From Trichaptum fuscoviolaceum (lineage: Eukaryota > Basidiomycota > Agaricomycetes > Hymenochaetales > Trichaptaceae), in the NCBI GenBank assembly GCA_910574455.1, contig CAJSYZ010000003.1:1364001-1428000 (forward strand): a DNA stretch of 64,000 nucleotides. The letters run 5' to 3'. Under the pieces are notes generated by a model. The model searched no databases. It had not been told where the DNA came from and worked only from the letters and a program-made list of their open reading frames with translations. This document shows positions 43,016-54,481 of the stretch, in pieces (the stretch's first letter is position 1; each line of letters begins with the position of its first letter). Position numbers and translations under genes: made by a program.

Positions 43016-44629
43016 TTAAACTTGAAGTGCCTGAAAGCCGAAGGCTGTGTACTGAAAATGAATGTTAGTACACAAAACAAAAGAGTTAAAAATAGAGATA
43101 TGATGCCCAACATGCGACAGGCTCGCAGAAATACACATATCGACGACTGCGACGCAGTCAGCCTTTGATGCGCTGCATCGGTCGTTGCTCAGTGGCTGGA
43201 ATACGGCATTCTGCGGCCCTGCGTCACTCAACACATTCACGAGCATCCTACGGATCAGCAATGAATGGACCACAGTGATATTTTTGGTCCTATTATCACC
43301 CATGACAATGAATTTGTGGTAATCACAGCAAGTTGAACTGTCGCGAACACTCATCTCACATAATGAAGTCAAAGTCGCCACATACCGTAAGTCATAGATT
43401 ATCCCGCAAGGACAGCCCCTCATTGTCTTCACAGACAAGTCTGGACAGTCACTGACTGTTACTCTCCCCTTCTCAGCAAAGACCGCAGTATTGTCCATAC
43501 TAAATGATACATTACGGCGCGTAGTCCTCTTAAGTGCTGAGTGTCTTTCATCTTTGATAAGACATGAGTTATTTGGTTTGATGATCGTGCTTAGGCTCGC
43601 AAGCCAGCCGTTAGTTTCCTATGCAGTCTTGCTGAGAGGTCCGAAGACGGACATAACGAGCGCGAGGTTTATTGATGCCGTTTACAAATCTCCATATTGA
43701 CCTCAATGTCAGTAGAGGAGCAAGCGTTTGGACTAAGATCGGGGTTTTTAAGTTCAATCATTAATTTATCATTACGGAGGAACAAATGATATTAGGCTCA
43801 CCGCAATATCCTACAGTGCTAGTCCGACTGTCTTCGCTCCCCTCATTCTCTACTTCTGTCGCTGTGCCTAATTCAGTACGATATTGAGCACCTCCTGACT
43901 TCTTCCGAGTCAGCGCTGTAGCTAATTGGAGGGGTATTGGGCTGCCGTACATACTTTCAAGTCACACTCCCTTCATAAGGCGGAACGAGTATTCTCTTGT
44001 CTCTAAGAATATCAACACTGAGAGTTCAAAAGATGATGTCGCCGCAACAGGCTGGATTGTGACGTCCCTTAAACCGGCATCACTCGACGAGCACCCTCCG
44101 GCGTAGCGGCACGTTCCACCGAGGTGCAGGGAAGTTTCCGCCGAAGTCAGCGCGCGGAGCTCCTTCTTTCCTTCGCCTGGCGGTATGTCGTCTAAGTATA
44201 CGGGATCGAGTCTCTGTGACAACACTATCGAAAATCCCGAAGGCACGTTTATGATGCAGGACTTGCCCATTGTCTGCTGTTACTTCTGGCCGATATGGTT
44301 CGTCTGCTGCATGACGCCCCAGAAGGTCTTGATCCCGACGTCTCCACTGGGTGCACAATATTCGAGCGCTCAGGAAATCGAGCGTGCAAGCGTCTTCGGC
44401 CGGCGCACTCTGTCGTGTTCTTCCAGAGTTCTGTCATGTTCACCCAGCTCATGATTTCGATCTATATAGCCGTCCTTCTTAAGAGAAAGTAAGCTCAAAA
44501 TGGAAAGCTCAATGCTTGATAAAGAGCTCACTTGCATCTTTCGACTCCTACCCCTAGATGTATATATATGTCAAATAGCCTGTTGTTCCTATGAGAGGTT
44601 TCCGGTACGGTCAGGAGTGAAACCGGAGA
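43016..44629. other. Unassigned interval, possibly gene relics
   Basis: A 160-codon minus-strand frame (43498-43016) and three overlapping minus-strand frames between 43962 and 44452 are open. None shows a family I recognise. The second group has GC-richer, coding-like composition (for example NVPSGFSIVLSQRLDPVYLD), and adjoining frames would need frameshifts to join. It may be a decayed gene. I call no CDS here. Confidence 0.35.
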
Positions 44630-45650
44630 GGACATCGAACCTTTTGCCTATGCTGACATCTCCTCGCAAAAAGTCGTGCTGATAGACATCGAACCATCCT
44701 ATCAAACAGACCTGTTCCACTACTGTCAATGATTCTGAGCTCACCCATCATCGAGTGCGCAACAGATGTAGCAAGGTCCTATCTTTCCAAGTGTAACTCT
44801 GACTCAATCAATACTCGAGATCGAGGTTCGGGTAGTCTGCCACTGACAGCTACAAAAACACGATAGTATGTGCTTCCGAGTCAGCGGTTGCGCTGCACGA
44901 TTGATACGACATGGTATTGTTCGAGAACGAAAAGTCTGCATCTCGTAATTCCTTTCCCGATTCCCGATTACGACAGTCATGAAGATGCTCCGAAAGTCCC
45001 AATTGCTGTCTTCTTCTGTTCTGTGATATTCAGAGCCCAGGACGCCGAGAAACCACTCAGATAGAGGATTCTGACGTGTGCTTCGATGTGCGAGTAATTG
45101 AATTAAGGATGGAGAAACGAAAAAGGCCTGCATCGAATGGACAACGCACATGAGAATATCAGGCCAACTTTTCAGACAAGTTGCTAATGTCGCCAAAGCC
45201 ATTCTCCTGAGTCTCCCGGTTCTCTCCGCCTGAACGACTAACCCAATCGTCCAACTCCTCCGCAAGGTCATCTGATCCTTAAGCTCTCTCCATCGTGTCT
45301 TCATCATGACTGTTTAGCGTTTCTGCGTATCTTGGAGTGCGTGGCGACAGGTTTGATCGCACGAATGGGCAGCCTTTCCATGTACACAATCAAGTTAATG
45401 TGCTTTCCATCCGTGAACGGCGACGGAGGCATAGCAACAGAGCCCGTAAAGAATGGACCTGGGTTCGGTTACAGGCACTCGCAAGCTCCTCATTCTCGAC
45501 ATCGCGGTCAGAATCATCGATACGATCGGTCGCTCTCGCAATGCTGAAAACTTGATGAGGTTTGGGCGACAGTGGTTTAGTGAATACGTTCGGGAAGAAA
45601 CCTCGATATTGTGAGTCTAACTCCATCCCACATCACTTCCTTGAAAAGTT
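44630..45650 (-). pseudogene. FunK1 relic J, nearly full length
   Basis: The minus strand carries an ancient copy. From about 45620 it reads YRGFFPNVFTKPLSPKPHQ, matching QTWQFPTDVFVRMLSPKTPR. Then KSWPDILMCVVHSMQAFFVS and NWDFRSIFMTVVIGNRERNY match the central cassette. GRLPEPRSRVLIES and DLATSVAHSMMGEL match exon 3. VYQHDFLRGDVSIGKRF is the catalytic loop, with HRD mutated to RGD and the Asn lost. Stops and frameshifts are frequent and the C-lobe is missing. It is the most decayed long copy, so it is probably an early member of the array. Confidence 0.75.
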
Positions 45651-46511
45651 CTTGATCAAGGCCTATCTTCTGTTACGACTAGGTTATGCCGGAAGATATG
45701 TGTTGAAGGAGAGGATATACACGAAATAGACATGAGAGTGTCAGATATAAGTTGGGGTACAATCAAACCCGGGCCGCCGCGCGCCTCTTCGGATTTTCTG
45801 ACAATGCCTTGTCTTTATTATCAACCACGATAACCTGTCTCGACCAGCTTTCCCCTATATTGACGAAATATCAGGTTGGCACTGGAATAGATAAATCTCA
45901 ATGAAGACCTCGAGGCCTGTCCGGTGGGTCAAGTCCCACACTCACCTTGAGTTCGACCACAGTTTATGAGGTCGGCTTGTGTAAATGCAAATGCTTGTGA
46001 GGATTCCAATCTGCCCATTACTCCAAATTCTGTCTGAGCATATGAAGTAGGAGAGACAAATCTGTTGTATGGGTTCAGTCTTGCCACAACTTCGGGAGCT
46101 AACGAACGTCACGTCGTTAAGCAGTGTCGGCAACGAGGACGACCCCAAGTGTCATCAGGATAACGACCTCATACTCTTCGCAGCTTCAATCCTTTACTCT
46201 CACCCCGTCCCCTTATCTAGTTCTCAAGAGGGCATTTCCGTGGCTGGCAGCGCCCTGAGGGTGATAGGCTTGACTTCAAGTTGTCGCTCGCTCGGCAGTC
46301 GAGTCGCTATAGGGTGGCCACTGCAACAAAACCTGTCAGCACAACCATACACCGGAACACAAAGCTGGAAGCGCTCGGGGACGCGAGAACGGGTCGTAAT
46401 CCTGACTATTTTATTGTTCGAAGGTAAGTAAACAAGATATAAAATACATGGTCGTCTCCGTTCCAAAATGTCCGGTCGCCTACGAGTACAGTCTTTTCCC
46501 CCTAGCCTCAA
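45651..46511. other. Intergenic, no gene seen
   Basis: This stretch separates the kinase array from the ordinary gene region. Frames at 45942-46148, 46069-46431 and 46224-46511 overlap on opposite strands and have no motif or splice support. Confidence 0.4.
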
Positions 46512-47729
46512 TTATCTAGCTATACCAATTGCTTCTACTTCATCATCTACCTTTACTGGATCTCGAGGTACAGGAGGTACTGCACGTTGGGCGAATTTCT
46601 TCTGAAGGATCACTTTCATAAGGGACTCAAATGCATAGCATCCCGTTCCGTGGATCTCGAGCTCACCAGATGTTTCAGACTGGCTCTTGACGAACTCAGG
46701 GAGTTTGACGGTTCCCGTGGTCATCTCTAGAACCATCTTCGATCGCAGAATGTAATGCGGTTGCCGTGACTTAGTGCCGAACTCTGCAAAGGCCATGTTC
46801 TCCGCGTCGATCATGGGCGTCGAACTGTACTTCAACAGGATCACTTGTTCCTCTGGCGGCGCTTGCTTTCGTATGTCAATAACATCTGGGATGATCTTGA
46901 CCTGTGACTTTTTCTCCGCTGTTTCGAACCTCTTTTCGTTCGGTTTCTGTCCTTCAGTTGCATTGATTTTGTCACTTGCAAGTGGCGACTTCAAGATACT
47001 GGCTTTCGCCACTGGGACTGCGGAGGTATGTTGGGCAGATGGAACTAGGGGTGTACGGATTAATGAGATGCGCGGTTTATTAGGAGACCGACTCTCGAGC
47101 CTCTCCAACGCAGTCTTGATGTGCGCGTTGGTCTCAGTGCGCGTCGTCCGGTCTCTGGTCGGGAGGCGAGCGACCTCCTGTTGTCGACTAGCAGGCCTGG
47201 ATTCTGGTGCTGCTCTGGACGATTCCCTAACCGCCCTACTATCGCCACTTCGCCTTGCTTCCCTGCGTATCGTCGCTGAGCCACCCGACCTCCGCCTGTC
47301 CGTCTTCTCCGAAATGATGCGAACCTTCTTCTGAATTATCATCTTCCGGTCCTTATCGTCTCTCTCGGTCTCAGCCATGACGTACGAATTCCTCCGCGCC
47401 TCGTTCTCGTCCCGCCAGTGCTCCGTCGCGAGCTTGTAGGAGCCGAGCAGGTCTCGTCGCAGCGCTGGCTCCCAGATTTGTGTCCGGAAGTACTCCTTGT
47501 TGTACTGTCGCATGCGTGCGCGAGCCTCAGGCGATGTCGAGTAGCGCCAATCGAGCCTCGGGTTGGGGCTCGTAATCCATTGAGCAGGGATTGCAGTCCT
47601 GCTAGCTCGCTGAGGTACCCTGCTGCTGCTGCCAACCTGAGGGCTTCTTGCGAGGGACTTTGGGCGGGAGATATGGAGGGGGCGCGCTGCGACGGGGACC
47701 TCAATCCCAGGCCCGTTCTTCGTGTCCAT
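46512..47729 (-). CDS. Hypothetical basic, disordered protein
   Basis: I do not recognise this gene. It is a single open frame of 405 residues, long enough to be unlikely by chance and with no intron needed. The N-terminal third is rich in Ser, Arg and Pro (SRPKSLARSPQ). A middle part holds the most ordered-looking stretch, WRYSTSPEARARMRQYNKEY, with aromatic and charged residues. Arg-rich, low-complexity sequence follows (RRRSGGSATIRREARRSG). The end has hydrophobic blocks such as GCYAFESLMKVILQKKFAQR. No membrane segment, signal peptide or zinc motif is seen. A nuclear or RNA-linked role would fit the composition, but this is only a guess. It is one of the first non-repeated genes to the right of the array. 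Confidence 0.6.
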   Translation of the reverse strand: MDTKNGPGIEVPVAARPLHISRPKSLARSPQVGSSSRVPQRASRTAIPAQWITSPNPRLDWRYSTSPEARARMRQYNKEYFRTQIWEPALRRDLLGSYKLATEHWRDENEARRNSYVMAETERDDKDRKMIIQKKVRIISEKTDRRRSGGSATIRREARRSGDSRAVRESSRAAPESRPASRQQEVARLPTRDRTTRTETNAHIKTALERLESRSPNKPRISLIRTPLVPSAQHTSAVPVAKASILKSPLASDKINATEGQKPNEKRFETAEKKSQVKIIPDVIDIRKQAPPEEQVILLKYSSTPMIDAENMAFAEFGTKSRQPHYILRSKMVLEMTTGTVKLPEFVKSQSETSGELEIHGTGCYAFESLMKVILQKKFAQRAVPPVPRDPVKVDDEVEAIGIAR

Positions 47730-48744
47730 GACGATTTCAAATGAGGGCCACCGACGTCTGTAAGTTGTCTACTTTATCCCCTTCACCGAACCGCCCAATC
47801 TCCTCTGGGCTCTATCTCCGACCTCTACATCAAGTTCAAGCGGTGGCGGCTGATGCAAAGTCGACTATGCCCCCCTTCGAGTTCGAATAGCAGACTTGCA
47901 CTAGTCATAGCTTGGCCGATCTTGGTGCCGTTAGGTGATCTCAAACTATTTTGCGCACATATTCTGGTATGCAAACTTCTGGCGAGTACTTCTTGAAGTA
48001 GTGCCCGAAGGAGCAAGAGACGTGTCAGTTATCTTTAGTCTGTCGTCAGATACATAAATCTGAATTCCACAGTCTATTTCTTCGGCAAAGTGCGTCTGTT
48101 TCGTCCCTAGCGATTCTAAAAGCTTGATTCGATATGTAGGTAGATTCTAAAAAATATGACCAGAAGTGAAGACTGCGTGTTTGCTAAATGTTTTATTGCT
48201 TCAAAGCACATAAGCTGACCGCGATCATGCACAATTGTTAATGATACGAACAATTGTTTGCGTGTAAAACTCAACTAATATACGATGGTTGATAGATTGA
48301 TAGTCATCGATGAACGTCTTCGAGAACTCCAGACCCTTCTATGTCGCCGAAATTAAGCCTTGTGACTTCATAGATGATCTGCGCTGCGTCACACCGGGGG
48401 CTTTAGTTGGCACAAAGATGCATTTACTTTCAGCGGGGATTCATTATACATAAGCTGCATATGCGCAAGAACCGACATGACGATCATATCCTAGTAGCAT
48501 GAGAAATAGTAAGCTCTCCAGACTCCAGATGATCCGGTGCCCTGAGAAAATAGCTGTAGACTACAAACTCCGTATTCTATTAAGACAAGATAGCACGTCA
48601 ACAAGAAGGTGAATGTAAGCGGTGAGCGACGTGTGATGAGGTTTACATGTATACTGATAGGGGCGGAAAAGTGTTGCGCGATCACCATCGATAAGCCATC
48701 CGAGTGTCATAAGTGGAGAACTGGAGACTAACCTTGAATCAGCG
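47730..48744. other. Intergenic, no gene seen
   Basis: About 1 kb between two minus-strand genes. The AT-rich part at 48100-48700 has only short frames. It should contain the promoter of the basic hypothetical protein near 47750 and the 3' flank of the F-box-like gene near 48700. Confidence 0.45.
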
Positions 48745-49845
48745 CTATAGATGATAACGGTCTACGTCCCATCCGTTGCGCGATAAGCGGGCAATGAACT
48801 TGTTGCGGACTTGAACTGCCTTATCCCAGATGCTGATGCCTCCAAGAGCCTCGTTCTCCCAATCTCGGCGCGGGTCTTCCCAATCGCGAGTAGCATCGAG
48901 GCGTGTAGACGCGACAACGTAAAGTCGCTCGTCCTTGGCCATCGCATGGATAGCCCATGCCTTGAGGCTCATCTCGTCGAAGCGCCAATACCGGGGATTG
49001 AGCGTTAGGACAACCATTTGGAGGTGGGGCATGCTAAGAATATACTCCAGCCCGCTGAACTCGGTTCCCTCCGTGGTCGCCGCCCGCAGATCGAAGTATG
49101 GAAGACAAAGATGCGTGAGATTGGGCGTGTACTCCAACGGGATGTAGTGCGACAGGCACATGTTGAGCAATCGCAGATGAGTGAGCCCGCGCAGGAACGC
49201 CAGCCCGGAGGCGCTTTGGGTGAAAGGCACCCAGCGACTCGGATGCGACTGTCCGAGCACCGTGAACGAGCGACACGGAGTAACCGCGTGCCCATCGATG
49301 CATTGCGCCCAGAATCGAGTCTGCGTGATGGCCTCATGCATCTCGAGGTGCATTGCCAGCTGCTCGAGGTGCGGGCATGTATCGAGAGTGCGGGGAGCCT
49401 TCTCAGCGCCGACATCGATCCATAGGCGCTGTATGTGGCGCATAGGACTCGTCAGCTGCCTCGGGGCGTTCTTGATGAACCTTGGGATGTTGAACGGCGA
49501 TACCATGTTGCCTTGCAGAACGATGGTGTTGTACATCAAAGGCAGCGTGACTTCGCGCACCCACGATGAAACGAGGCATAGCGATAAGCCCGTCCGTCGG
49601 TTCGAGAGCACCGCGAGCTCGACGATGTAGTAGATCAACTCTACAGGGAGCTGTAGGTCGAGGTCATCGTAGAGATATAACCCGTCGTCGTCATCAAAGC
49701 CGAGCACGGGAAGGGGTTGGCAGCGGAAGGCCTGCAACTTGCTGGGGCTGCCTATCGGCGAGAGCAACATGAGGGTTCCATAGCAAGATGGGAGCGCGTC
49801 TAGGTAGAAATGGGCCCGGGCGGTAAATGCGTTCCCACACAACAC
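48745..49845 (-). CDS. F-box-like protein
   Basis: This intronless frame of 366 residues resembles the large family of basidiomycete F-box-like proteins, which are thought to recruit targets to SCF ubiquitin ligases. After an acidic stretch (GFDDDDGLYLYDDLDL) comes LQLPVELIYYIVELAV, an F-box-like helix pair starting with the usual LP.E. A conserved-type stretch, LCLVSSWVREVTLPLMYNTIVL, follows, then leucine-rich segments such as LTHLRLLNMCLSHYIPLEY that suggest irregular LRRs. A Trp/Arg-rich block (DWEDPRRDWENEAL) lies near the C-terminus. The start may instead be the Met at 49770. The target protein is unknown. Confidence 0.75.
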   Translation of the reverse strand: MLCGNAFTARAHFYLDALPSCYGTLMLLSPIGSPSKLQAFRCQPLPVLGFDDDDGLYLYDDLDLQLPVELIYYIVELAVLSNRRTGLSLCLVSSWVREVTLPLMYNTIVLQGNMVSPFNIPRFIKNAPRQLTSPMRHIQRLWIDVGAEKAPRTLDTCPHLEQLAMHLEMHEAITQTRFWAQCIDGHAVTPCRSFTVLGQSHPSRWVPFTQSASGLAFLRGLTHLRLLNMCLSHYIPLEYTPNLTHLCLPYFDLRAATTEGTEFSGLEYILSMPHLQMVVLTLNPRYWRFDEMSLKAWAIHAMAKDERLYVVASTRLDATRDWEDPRRDWENEALGGISIWDKAVQVRNKFIARLSRNGWDVDRYHL

Positions 49846-49995
49846 GTGTTGACAACGTACCTATACATAGGGCAGACATCTCTTTTCGGCTCTGGCATTC
49901 GAGAAACGCAGGGAAATACATTCAACGGCTACAGACTTACATGGACAACAATGAAATAGCATCGAGATAGACATACAAAGAGGTTCGAGAACAAT

Positions 49996-50769
49996 TCAAA
50001 GTGCGGTATGACCGCCAGTCGAGCCGAACCCTCCGGCACCTCGGAGCGTCTCGTTGAGGTCCTACATATGATGGGTAGAGGTCAACAATCAGGCCGAATA
50101 CACGCGAGAGTAGTGTACTTACGTTCACTTCCACGACGTCGGGCGTTTCGATCTTCTCGATAATCAGTTGTGCAATGCGGTCTCCCTCTTGGACTAAAAA
50201 AAGAGTAATTAAGACTTCAGAGAAAACACAGCGCATGAGATGCCTTACTCTCAAAATCTTGATCCGAAAAGTTGAAGAGCAGCACAAAGACTGTTCCACG
50301 ATAGTCAGAGTCAATCACACCGGCTCCGGTGTCGATCATAAATTTTGATGCTAGAAATGTACGCATTTGAGACGTGATTCGGGCCCATTACAAAAGGGAT
50401 AGAAAGACCACATACCGAGGCCGCTTCGCGGCGCGACACGACCATAGCAGCCCTGCGGAACTGCAATAGAAATTTGTGTATCGACCAAAGCCTTGCTCTT
50501 AGCAGGGACAATTTTCTTTTCGGCACTAAGCTCCGATAAAAATTATTCGAAATGCAGGGTAATTTAAGGAAAAAGTAAGCGTACCTGTACAGATCATATC
50601 CTGCAGCAAAGGCTGACCCGCGAGTGGGTAACCTCGCCTTTTCAGACAGCCTCTTGATGAGAAGCTTGGAAACAGGAGGAGGTGCTACCGTGTCCCCTTC
50701 AAGCTTGCGCTTCTTGTCTGGCACTGGGACACCTTCCGGAATAACATTGACAATAGTTTCGTTGGCCAT
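49996..50769 (-). CDS. DUT1: dUTP diphosphatase (dUTPase)
   Basis: dUTPase cleaves dUTP to dUMP and pyrophosphate, keeps uracil out of DNA and feeds thymidylate synthesis; it acts as a trimer. Five exons fit: 50769-50585, 50525-50416, 50351-50248, about 50193-50123, and about 50062-49996. The five family motifs are in order: AAGYDLY (motif 1), APRSGLA split by an intron (motif 2), [11 protein letters not shown] (motif 3), [11 protein letters not shown] (motif 4) and [10 protein letters not shown] (motif 5, the phosphate-binding loop). A 45-residue Lys-rich N-terminus may hold a nuclear signal (KKRKLEG). The catalytic Asp of motif 3 and the stacking Phe of motif 5 are kept. All introns are 50-65 nt. 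Confidence 0.93.
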
Positions 50770-51014
50770 CTTTTAGCAGCTGATGTTTGAGGTCAAGGAG
50801 ATGAGTTTCAGATGAAGTGGAAGGAAACAAAGGTCGACACGTCGACCTCCTAGGCGCGCAGCGCGTCGGCGTATAGAACGCGTACACAAGAACAAACAAC
50901 GTGAACGCGTTTGTGGCGCGTCGTTGAATTGCCTCCGGTCATTCATTTCACTTGTTTACCGCATCTCATCTACCTTCGCCTTCAAGTCCTCCCTTTGACT
51001 TTTACTGTCGGCTA

Positions 51015-53319
51015 ATGCGAAAGAGCACTACGGCGACTCGCAAGTCTAATGGGTGGATGACTGATGAACAACTTCCCATTGACAATTTTTTCTCGAATAA
51101 AGGATCGACATTGCGGTCTCAGGCTGCCACGTCCGACAAAGGGAAGCGCAAGAAAAGCGCGAGAGGTGGAGAAGAGAAGATCATAAAGAAAGCAAGACTT
51201 TCAGTGGATGGAACTCCTTCAAGAGAGGCGATACATCATGGTGCAAGGCAGATATCTACTGAGACTTCGAATCCTGAGGTTATGAAAGAAGGGAGGCGCA
51301 AGTCTTTGGACGACATTACCACCATCGTGAATGAAAGACTACCTAATGGCACTAGGAAGTGTGAACAGTCTTACCCTACTCCGTCTTTGAGCAAAAGGTG
51401 TAGAAGCGCGAAAGAAGTGACGGAGATTCCTGAATCGTCGGACGACACACGCTTTAGCTCAGATCCCGTTCTTGAACCTACTCCAAGCAAAGCGCTCGCC
51501 GCCAACGAGCCAGCACGTTTTGGCCATATCTCACAGGACAGACTGTCGCTCTTTTCCTCGACATCGAAAAGAAGAGGACCCGCGCGGGTGGGAGCGCCTT
51601 TGAAGATGAAGGCTGGAGTGCACAATGTTACAGAAGTTCCTGAGTCTTCAGACGATGCGCGGTTAGAGTCGGATTCCGCACTGGACTCAGCGCCTTTTAG
51701 AACACCTGCATCTAGACAGCACGCAGAAGACGCATTGCCTACTCCACCAGCGTCAAGCATACGGACAGAGAATCACCCAGCTGTATCTCGTGTATCGGAT
51801 TGTGGTACGCCTTTACCGCGAACAGAACTCCCAAAGCTACGATTTGGGCCCGGTATTGCCACTAAAACACCTATGGCGCCTCCCACCTTGCGCGCCAATT
51901 CGTATCCGACTCCAGAATCACTTGCCATTCCTCGTCTTGCTTTTCCGAAGATCCAACACGTTCAATTGAAACAAACCGATGGTGATCTCAAGCTCCCACC
52001 ATCGTCTCCTGTTGAGCCCGGTAACCAATTTATTCGAAGTTCACCTGTGGAAGGTGACATACAGCTTCCCGTGGTAAAAGCGCACGTCTTTTCTCGCCCG
52101 CCTACGCCGGATCATACCTGGGAAGTCCTTTCATCTCAATCGCAAGGACCATTGTATTCTCCGCGTAAGTCAAGAAGGCCTGCTCCGCTATTCATTGAAG
52201 GATCGTCTTCTTCCAAAGCAACTTCATTGGCAGACCGAGATGTCACTGTGCCGACCTCGCAGGAGGAGGAAGACGAAATGGTTTGGGAAAAGGCGTTTTT
52301 ATCACGCACCGTTCCACCTCAGGCACAGAGTGGTTCACAACAATCGTGAGTTCATCAACAACGCCTCGTAAGGAATTCACGCTGATTGCGTTCAAAACAG
52401 TAATCACGCTTCCATGTCTGCATCAGCGAAATCAGAACCAGCGCACGTTCATGATGCTCGGCACTTTTCTGCTACTATCATTAGCTCGCCTGGAAAGCAT
52501 ATTCCGAGCGAGGACCCATGCGAACCCGCTTCTTTTGAACAAATTGAAGAGTCGCAAGGTCATCGTAACCGTATCTTCAAGATTCCCAGCTGGACCAACG
52601 TTTTAGGCGAGAGAAGTACTTCAGGTACCAGGAATGCGATGAGCGCTGAAGAATCGGCATTAGCGTTCAACAATCGATACAATCATGAGATGGATTCTTC
52701 GACAGAGACTAAACTGTATGATCGGAGTAGCCAACTATCCGATGCCGATATACCAAGCTCCATAACCGTGCCGGAATCATGGGACGACAACCCCTTCCCT
52801 TCTTTGACGGATTCTTTAAACACTGAAGATGATGCTTTAGAACCACATTGCAGCGCTAATCAGCATCAAGAAGGGCGGAATATTCCCTTCCGACGTCAAC
52901 TGAACGCGTTTTCATCGTGTACACAGAGTTCCGCCACGCAGATGGACTCAGACGATGAGGACCCCTTTCCAATGCTCCCGGCCTCAGCGGAGAAGTCATG
53001 TCATGGTCTCTCGTCTCAGCGCCAGTCGTGCTCACCTAAACGACGAGACAAGAAGTCAGCTAGCTTGCGACAGGAGTGGGTATCGGAGAGCTGCAGTATG
53101 CCCGACTTCGGGTCTTTCGACGATGAACTTTCGATGTCTGCATTCACTCCGCGGAAAGTCTCAGCGGCGCTGAAACCCCGCATGTTATCAGCTGCCGCTC
53201 TCCCTAAGAATCATCTTGAAATCAACGTAGAGCAAGGAATGGGGCAGCAGTCCTTGTCTGTGGTAAAGGCGTTCTTTTCGATTTTTGAAGTGGGATGCAG
53301 TCATGAGTCACTCACTTGA
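51015..53319 (+). CDS. Hypothetical Ser/Pro-rich nuclear-type protein
   Basis: I do not recognise this gene. Two exons fit (51015-52345 and 52401-53319), about 750 residues; an in-frame ATG at 50952 could be the start instead. The N-terminus has a basic block (KGKRKKSARGGEEKIIKKAR) that looks like a nuclear signal. Acidic repeats follow: EIPESSDDTRFSSD, EVPESSDDARLESD and, in exon 2, VPESWDDNPFPSL. Such acidic serine motifs could be casein-kinase sites or SUMO-binding motifs. The rest is disordered. Further C-terminal exons may lie at 53650-54190, where coding-like pieces resemble a decayed downstream copy at 58050-58300. The broken second copy of this gene at 57165 supports its being a real gene with this intron. 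Confidence 0.65.
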
Positions 53320-54481
53320 AACATGTATGTAAACCTCCAATAACAATTCAGCTTTACGAAATGATATCGTCACTAATCAACAGCACCATCTGTCTGTGCG
53401 GACACCGGCTCTAAATCAGGTCTTGACTGCTTAGCTTACCCAGAACAAGTCTTTCGGTTGAAGTTCAAAGGAGAAAGCGTATACAGTCCGTAAACATTTT
53501 GAAAAACACTTGCCCTCCCTCCCTTTCTAAGGTGCAGTGACAAATCGCAAGTGCGTCGTAGCAACCTCTGTGAGGTCTACTGGACTTACGATATGAGGTG
53601 AAGAACTACTCTGGAGTGGGCAACGATATTTCTCTTCCGTGCCACTGGCAGTGGACGTTCTCATAATAGCTTTCTATCAGGTACGGAACCACGGATAGTG
53701 CTAATCAAGTGGGGCATATTTTTCCCATTTGAAGTTCAACGAAGAACAACTTTGCGTACTCTATACTCTGGCATGGACAGATCAAGGACGGTCCTTCTCA
53801 GCTCAATCGATTCCGGAATCAATCAGAGGAAAGCGACTAGCTCTCGAACAGTGTTTGAGTGCCTTGCCTTGAAAGCAGGAGGCAGAAAGTGTCGGCAATC
53901 CGCCTCAACAGGCGTGACTTCACGTATACCCCTGAAGGCTTGCATCATTAACGTTTCCGGTGCACAAGAAAGTCACCGAAATGGATGGAGCAGACGCTAT
54001 CAATCCAAGTGGATATTCGAATGTACTTTTCACCGAACGGGCAGTTCAAGCTGGATTCCGTGTTTTCGCCGACAGTATCAATACAGAATCTGCAAAATAT
54101 TCCACGACTTGTCTTTAGGTTCCGGAACAGGGATACACCTGAAGTGTAGATGGAGACATCACAGCTTGCGCCTCGATCTAAAAAGAAGATAATGGTATGC
54201 TCCGCGACTTCTCATCTAGATGATCCATGAATAAGGGAATTTGGTTATGGGTTGTCGGGTGATTCGAAAAATCCGTTTTAGAACCTAGGTTTGATTCATG
54301 ATTCGTTTTCTGCGCACAAATGGATCCAAGTGCTTTAATATTGGCGCTCAACTAACTTGTTCTGAGGTAAGACATTCCTTCTGGCGCTCAACAATATGAG
54401 CATATAAAGAAGGCACGGGAGTCTGCGTCTAATATTACACAGTATACATCCTTCTTTCCCATCTCCGACAATTGAATTACC
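53320..54481 (+). other. Coding-like but unassigned interval
   Basis: Between 53720 and 54110 the plus strand has coding-like pieces: KFNEEQLCVLYTLAWTDQG, SIPESIRGKRLALEQC and DAINPSGYSNVLFTERAVQA. They lie in different frames with stops between. A weaker counterpart, AFNPTTHFYLTEQV, lies near 58250. They are either extra exons of the preceding gene or decayed sequence. A 164-codon frame at 53698-54192 runs in another phase and is probably fortuitous. The promoter of the kinase gene should lie near 54400. Confidence 0.4.

Noticed and set aside
43016..43498. 160-codon minus-strand frame
   Set aside because: No motif, no paralogue and no splice support; mixed composition. Kept only as an unassigned interval.
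49005..49630. Overlapping plus- and minus-strand frames in the F-box-like gene
   Set aside because: Shadows of the 366-residue frame, which alone has an F-box-like motif and leucine-rich segments.
53698..54192. 164-codon plus-strand frame
   Set aside because: It runs out of phase with the stretches that have a counterpart near 58.2 kb, and its own translation has no motif.
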